Assembly (NCBI GenBank): GCA_002284615.2
Contig: MU070082.1
Span: 156,910 to 167,138 of the forward strand
DNA length: 10,229 nt
DNA from: Dunaliella salina
Lineage: Eukaryota > Chlorophyta > Chlorophyceae > Chlamydomonadales > Dunaliellaceae
Direction: 5' to 3'
Shown: positions 6,683-10,229 of the stretch, piece by piece
Position numbering within the stretch: position 1 is the first letter of the stretch
How the letters are laid out: the number at the start of each line of letters is the position of its first letter
The notes under the pieces: model-generated
The model's input: the letters and a program-made list of their open reading frames with translations, nothing else
Told to the model about the DNA's origin: nothing
Databases searched by the model: none
Made by a program: the position numbers and the translations under genes

Positions 6683-6784
6683 TGGATTATCTGTGCAAGA
6701 TATGCGATATGAGTCTTGGAATGTGGATCTCTTCTTGTTTCTCTCTCTTTTAATACATCTTGTAACCAAAACAGCCCTATAACA
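6683..6784 (+). repeat. Right (3') LTR, second part
   Basis: It continues the LTR after the inserted LINE and ends CCCTATAACA. GGTCAAT at 6676-6682 is the right TSD of that LINE. It matches left-LTR bases from about 2273 to 2372 with scattered substitutions and a 2-bp indel. Confidence 0.8.
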
Positions 6785-7002
6785 CCAGACCTTGTATCTT
6801 CCAATAATTTTTACTTCTAGCAGATTAATATGACGATTTTGCACATTCAATTCATTGGGTTGCCTGGCCAGGGTTGTGGTGTTTGTTGTTGCTACGCTGC
6901 CCCTCATACTGCGCAGTACCTGATGTGAGGGTGGACAGGGTGGTCTGTCAGGGTAAAGAGAGGCAGGGAGTGACCAGGATTGCATCAGGGCGGCTGGATT
7001 TT
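6785..7002 (-). mobile_element. 5' part of the minus-strand LINE split by the LTR element
   Basis: The minus strand reads RPDAILVTPC (about 6997-6968), then after a frameshift HQVLRSMRG, and NELNVQNRHINLLEVK ending near 6809. These are the two halves of the family's RLE motif. The sequence past LLEVK matches the family codons for EDTR with one extra base and then continues at 2248 across the LTR element. CCAGA at 6785-6789 is the right TSD of that element. The 5' end of the copy is near 7000; no duplication for this LINE could be identified with confidence. Confidence 0.75.
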
Positions 7003-7029
7003 TGCCTTAACAAACTCTCCTCACTGCAT

Positions 7030-7229
7030 AGTACCAAAATAAAAACACCATCGAGAGCCTACGCACAAGAATTCTTTAAGGCAGACATCGCAATAACAGA
7101 GCCTCATTACACACTATACTAATTGAAGTTGCTGGAACTGTCTACAACCTAGACACAATTGATCCCCTCTGCAAACTTGGTCTAGCAAATGACAAATCCG
7201 TGACAAATTTTCTGGGCTTGGCTGAGTAG
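7030..7229 (+). pseudogene. Diverged LINE C-terminal fragment
   Basis: In one frame 7104-7229 reads SLHTILIEVAGTVYNLDTIDPLCKLGL and ends at a TAG. It aligns with VTLHTILLGMGGAIYTPHT...LKELGLD of the main family, but with VAGTVY for VGGTIY and a different tail, so it is another subfamily. The upstream part (RAYAQEFFKADIAIT, other frame) is a plausible but broken continuation. Its position next to the 5' end of the minus-strand LINE, and the motif it starts after, suit the missing right half of the fragment ending at 1764. Confidence 0.55.
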
Positions 7230-7869
7230 AGTGGAAAATCTGTATTCGTTTGCATGCTACCTGAGCATGATTTTCATGCACCTAACAACCTGAGCTTTTC
7301 TGTGTCAAATGCTCCCTTTGTTGCTTATATTTTCGCTTAAACCTGCAGATGCTGCCAAGTTTTTCTGTCCTGCATGCTTGGAATTTGTCTTGTTTTTTCC
7401 CCTGCCTGTGCACAAGTGGGACTAATTTACCTGCGTTCACTGAGGCACTTGGTTTCATAGAGGAAGATGTGCAGCCAAACTTCATGGCTGAAAGCTAAAC
7501 CGACTGTAACCTTGTAACCTTGAGAAAAACGAAAAAGCCCACAGAACTGCAATCAACTTGGTTTGAAACTCCATATCATGCTGTCAAGACCTTCAATAAA
7601 ATTCACAGCACCAAAAATGTCATCCAGTTTTGCAATGCAGCAAGGGGGGGGGTTGGGGAATGCGGCCTGGGGGCGGGCTGTGTACAGGAAAGCGAGGCGG
7701 GCAGCTGGACGGATGGCCGACAACCTGCCGGACCCACATTAGCTGAGCAACTCATAGCTTGCCTCCATTGGTGAAACTCATTGTGAGTGCCAGCGCTGAC
7801 TGTTGTGTCTCACTTTGATGCGCCCCGTTTGTGTCCAGCATATAAATTTTTTTCAGTCTGGATGTATCA
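7230..7869. other. No supported gene
   Basis: About 640 bases hold no feature I can support. Short open frames on both strands are unconvincing. A G-rich patch at 7644-7677 (runs of 9, 4, 5 and 3 G) and an inexact CCTTGTAACCTTGAG duplication near 7508-7524 are the only local patterns. Confidence 0.6.
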
Positions 7870-8285
7870 TTTGAGGAAAGCTTGGTATTCAGCAACCTTA
7901 TCTGTGCATTCATTCCCTGTAATTCATTCCAGCATGGAATTTGACTTTATAGAAAAAGTGTGACAATGCGAGGCTCGGGCAAGGTTTGAAATTGTCCTCT
8001 GAACTGCTCCTTGCACGTTGTATGTGCTCCTCTTGGTACAGGATTAGCTTTTTGAATTGGTAAAGTGAGCTAAGGCTGTCCATGGCAATGTGTGCGAACA
8101 TGTGAGTGAGTGCAGCAGCAATAGCAGCCAGCTCAGCTTTTCTTTAGGGATGGGTAATAAGAGCACCACTAGGCTCTTTCGGTCTCACTATGAGATGGCT
8201 ATGACATGCCTCGCCCCTTAAACCACAGTACCATTTCAAACTTGGCAGCTGCCATCTTTGTGGGCCCACGACTTCCAATCTAGAT
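7870..8285 (-). pseudogene. Degenerate LINE RNase H domain
   Basis: On the minus strand, across three frames, one reads DWKSWAHKDGSC (Asp codon 8254-8256), KAELAAIAAAL (Glu 8132-8134), HIAMDSLSSLYQFKK (Asp 8078-8080), FFYKVKFHAGM, and GNECTDKVAEYQAF (Asp 7900-7902). All four RNase H acidic positions are still readable although stops and frameshifts separate them. It aligns with 5076-5470 and is an older, more diverged copy. No adjoining zinc knuckle or 3' UTR is visible on its 3' side, so it is truncated at both ends. Confidence 0.7.
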
Positions 8286-8460
8286 TCAAGTTGCAGACCT
8301 GCAACTTGAAGCTGTAGGTTGGGACTGGAATGACAAGGAGCATGGACAGTAATGTTTGATTTGTGGTGGCACTTGAAAATCTGCATTGTGTCTGAGAGAA
8401 GTTTTTCACAATTCCTTCTGCCGGGCTTCACAACATGCCTTGCATCCAGGAGGCTAGCAG

Positions 8461-8853
8461 TCAGTCGGTTTGACTGGAGCCTCCAGTGGAGGCCTCCTTC
8501 TTCCTTGTAACCTTGCATTCAGAAGGGTTGTGGTTCTTGCAGCTGTGTTTCTGACAGCAACACTTTGCAACATGAGGCGGGCATGACTGCACCTTGCATC
8601 TGACCAAGAGACACTCCGCATAGTCAAAGATAGGGAGCATTACGACATCATACAAATTGTCTTGTCTCCGGAGGAGATACACAGTGCCTTTTGCTTCATG
8701 GCCTGCACCCTTGAGAAGTGCAACATGCTTTTCGAGAAGCTCGATAAGCCAGGCAGATTTCCTAGAATCAGCCAAGTCCATGTCTGCGTGCCAGAAATGC
8801 TGTCTGAGACTCATGTATTGCCTTCCAGCGTGGACTGGCTTGCTTACAGGCAT
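8461..8853 (-). CDS. Unrecognised 130-codon Cys-rich ORF
   Basis: I do not recognise this protein. It is open for 130 codons from the Met at 8853 to the stop at 8461-8463. Its middle (about residues 25-90) has the mixed hydrophobic/charged pattern of a folded domain, with a helix-like KSAWLIELLEKHVALLKG and strand-like GTVYLLRR and DVVMLPIF. A Cys/His-rich cluster follows (CPPHVAKCCCQKHSCKNH, residues about 95-112) that could bind zinc, then a basic end. Other frames of the same DNA are also partly open, which lowers confidence. It may be an exon of a host gene, part of an older element lying upstream of the RNase H remnant on the same strand, or chance. Confidence 0.3.
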   Translation of the reverse strand: MPVSKPVHAGRQYMSLRQHFWHADMDLADSRKSAWLIELLEKHVALLKGAGHEAKGTVYLLRRQDNLYDVVMLPIFDYAECLLVRCKVQSCPPHVAKCCCQKHSCKNHNPSECKVTRKKEASTGGSSQTD

Positions 8854-9005
8854 GAGTTATGCTTCACCTAAGCTGCACCCGCAGGCAGATAACAGCTTTA
8901 TCACTCTTTCCTTTCTTTCTTGCTTCAGAATACATGACATGGAGGCTACTCTTGGTGGAGACGATTTTCAGTGCCTTTGCCCTAGTGTGAGGAAAACTCG
9001 CGTAA

Positions 9006-9066
9006 TTTGAACCAATGTGTCTGCTTTTCCTTACTTGATGATGGAAACATTCTTAACGCCTGCGCC
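9006..9066 (+). mobile_element. LINE 3'-UTR remnant
   Basis: TTTGAACCAATGTGTC, CTTTTCCTTACTTGATG and GCCTGCG match, in order, the 3'-UTR block of the LINE copies (for example 741-800). The hairpin is broken by GAACC and no pyrimidine tail follows. No coding part is recognisable upstream. It is an old remnant or the 3' end of a related family. Confidence 0.55.
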
Positions 9067-9108
9067 GTTGTTGGGGCGTAGTCCCTTTGTGTAAGTCAAC
9101 ACTGAAAG

Positions 9109-9114
9109 AATAAA
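9109..9114 (+). promoter_or_regulatory. AATAAA, possible polyadenylation signal
   Basis: A perfect AATAAA lies 45 bases after the LINE 3'-UTR remnant. It could serve a transcript ending here, but six bases occur often by chance. Confidence 0.2.
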
Positions 9115-9190
9115 GCTTTAAGCCACCAAGAGCATCCTAGGCCGTAAGAATTGCACCATTTGAAAGCAAATTTTGCACTGATTCGAGAGC

Positions 9191-9241
9191 AGCTCTTGGA
9201 AAAAAAAAAGCTCTTGGAAAAAAAAAACTCTTGGAAAAAAA
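9191..9241 (+). repeat. Three tandem copies of CTCTTGG-A(n)
   Basis: CTCTTGGAAAAAAAA is repeated three times with a period of about 16-18 bases, the third copy being slightly shorter. It lies about 50-100 bases before the start of the long open frame at 9294. Confidence 0.8.
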
Positions 9242-9293
9242 AGGGAAATCAAATGGAACTGTGCAGCCCTGGTTCGTAACTCGCCCAACGTCT

Positions 9294-10229
9294 ATGGACG
9301 ACGGTGAGCCTGCAGGTCAGTCCGGTGCCGTAGGCTCTGAGTTAAACCCGGGTAACCAACAAGTGCCAACTACTACAAACAAAGCACATCAACACACCCC
9401 CCCAAAGGATGCTCTGGGTACTGCCACCAGAGCACCTTTCCCCTCTGTAACCGCCCTTAGAATGAACCAGCACCCTGATGACATGCCTACTCTCTCAACC
9501 CTTAAGCCATTCCTAAGTATTCACTCACAGGTCTTGGACACCAAAGAACCCAGGCCTGCAGAAGTTCAACCCCTTAGAGCCCACAAGAGAGCCTGTAAGA
9601 AGAGGAGCTACAAGAGGCGCCTCCTTGCGCGCGCTGCAAAGGAGCAAACCAGGATAGAATTGAATAACAGCTCTCTCACTTTCTATGCCATCACCATCCT
9701 CAATACAACTGCAGCCCCTACTAGAAAAGCTAGGCACCAGAATGCCTTACTCAAAGTGGCCTGCCGAGTCAAACACGCAAGCCCGCGCGCTTCTAAGCTG
9801 CATTTTGCACGTTTCATCCTCCACAAAGCTGCTCTGCTCCTTATCCATCCTTTATTCATTGCACCTGAGCCCAAGCACAGCTCCTTATCCTCAATTGGCC
9901 CCTATGTCAACTTGAGGGATGGAGATTCTGGCAAGTATTTTACCCAAGACTATACGGCCACCTCACCTGCAACATACACCCCAGAAATTTTAAATGCGCT
10001 CCACAATCATGCCCAGTCTGTGCAACACACCTTCCAGGCCGCACTCCGACATGCGCACAAACACACTGCCCTAGTTTGCACATGTGCTTGCCCCATGAAA
10101 ATACTAATTGCTCCATCAAAGAAAGCTCATGCCACTACTGTCCTACGTGCCACAATGCGTGCAGTCCCCAGTGCCTTCACCACCCGCCAGATGAAGAGAA
10201 GAGCAGCTTTGTCCACCCTCCGAAGGGTC
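9294..10229 (+). CDS. Partial 312-codon ORF running off the window, likely retroelement 5' ORF
   Basis: From ATG at 9294 the frame is open for exactly 312 codons to the last base, with no stop. I checked it codon by codon. The first ~90 residues are Pro/Thr-rich and probably disordered. A strong basic cluster follows (HKRACKKRSYKRRLLAR, residues 97-113), suited to nuclear import or nucleic-acid binding, then a hydrophobic helix-like segment (about 173-190), a VCTCACP Cys motif (261-267) and a second basic end (MKRRAALSTLRR, 300-311). No catalytic motif is seen. The frame is also open upstream of the ATG into the A-rich repeat, so the start is a choice. Placement in a retroelement-filled region and the basic N-terminal protein suggest the 5' ORF of a LINE; a host exon is the alternative. 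Its intactness contrasts with the broken copies elsewhere. Confidence 0.6.
   Translation, partial: MDDGEPAGQSGAVGSELNPGNQQVPTTTNKAHQHTPPKDALGTATRAPFPSVTALRMNQHPDDMPTLSTLKPFLSIHSQVLDTKEPRPAEVQPLRAHKRACKKRSYKRRLLARAAKEQTRIELNNSSLTFYAITILNTTAAPTRKARHQNALLKVACRVKHASPRASKLHFARFILHKAALLLIHPLFIAPEPKHSSLSSIGPYVNLRDGDSGKYFTQDYTATSPATYTPEILNALHNHAQSVQHTFQAALRHAHKHTALVCTCACPMKILIAPSKKAHATTVLRATMRAVPSAFTTRQMKRRAALSTLRRV

Larger units (their letters stand above)
2249..6784 (+). mobile_element. Small non-autonomous LTR retrotransposon (TRIM-like), interrupted by a LINE
   Basis: Two direct repeats of 124 and 125 bp, both TGTTACG...AACA, flank a 1,668-bp internal region (2373-4040). The right repeat is itself split by the LINE at 4064-6675. 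Without that LINE the element is about 1.92 kb. A CCAGA TSD flanks it, and removing it restores the minus-strand LINE around it. A purine-rich tract precedes the right LTR and a TGG lies 3 bases after the left LTR, so the sense strand is plus. No gag, protease, integrase or reverse transcriptase is recognisable inside. By eye the LTRs differ at about 17 of 125 positions, so the insertion is old. The internal region is long for a classical TRIM. Confidence 0.8.

Noticed and set aside
1650..7002. TSD for the minus-strand LINE (left TTGAGCTAAG, right TTGCCTTAAC)
   Set aside because: Only partly matching; too many differences to call, and the 5' end of that LINE is not exact.
7644..7677. G-quadruplex
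   Set aside because: The G runs are strong, but one loop is about 10 bases, so it does not fit the usual motif, and nothing nearby gives it a role.
9199..9241. Poly(A) tail of a retrotransposon
   Set aside because: The A runs are separated by a repeated CTCTTGG, and no LINE or SINE 3' end directly precedes them.
1..10229. CRISPR array, prokaryotic operon or defence system
   Set aside because: There are no regularly spaced repeats with unique spacers, no ribosome binding sites and no gene clusters; all coding signals belong to eukaryotic retroelements.

Overview
The window reads as an intergenic, retrotransposon-packed stretch of a eukaryotic nuclear genome of moderate GC. Nothing bacterial is visible: no operons, no ribosome binding sites and no dense coding. 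The dominant family is a non-LTR (LINE-like) retrotransposon. Its C-terminal protein carries an RNase H domain, a CCHC zinc knuckle and an RPD...(V/I)E(V/I)K motif that fits a restriction-like endonuclease (RLE). A green-lineage host (alga or early-diverging plant) is my guess from the LINE type; the sequence does not prove it.

Layout. Positions 1-1640 hold one minus-strand LINE copy whose pentanucleotide tail (AAGAA x19 on the plus strand) opens the window. A 399-bp plus-strand LINE is inserted in it, with a perfect 12-bp target-site duplication (TSD), and the host reading frame is restored when the insert is removed. Positions 1650-7229 form a stack of insertions. A damaged plus-strand LINE (about 1650-1764 and 7030-7229) appears to be split by a minus-strand LINE (1765-2248 and 6785-7002). 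That copy is split by a small LTR retrotransposon (2249-6784; 124-bp LTRs, TSD CCAGA). The 3' LTR of that element is split by a 2.6-kb plus-strand LINE (4064-6675, TSD GGTCAAT). That LINE is split by a 165-bp tRNA-derived SINE (4636-4800, TSD CTTTGCCGTTTG). The inner four levels are supported by TSDs or by exact restoration of the interrupted sequence; the outermost level is inference.

Positions 7230-10229 hold a degenerate minus-strand RNase H fragment (7870-8285), an unrecognised 130-codon Cys-rich minus-strand ORF (8461-8853), a LINE 3'-UTR remnant (9006-9066), an A-rich tandem repeat (9191-9241), and an uninterrupted 312-codon plus-strand frame that starts at 9294 and runs off the window end. 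The last is probably the 5' ORF of a further element.

How the parts relate: LINE copies share a 3'-UTR block with a small hairpin and a pyrimidine-rich (TTTTC)n tail in place of poly(A). These are presumably the signals recognised by the element's reverse transcriptase. No reverse transcriptase domain is visible anywhere in the window; every LINE copy with a 3' end is 5'-truncated before one could appear. I see no confident host gene.
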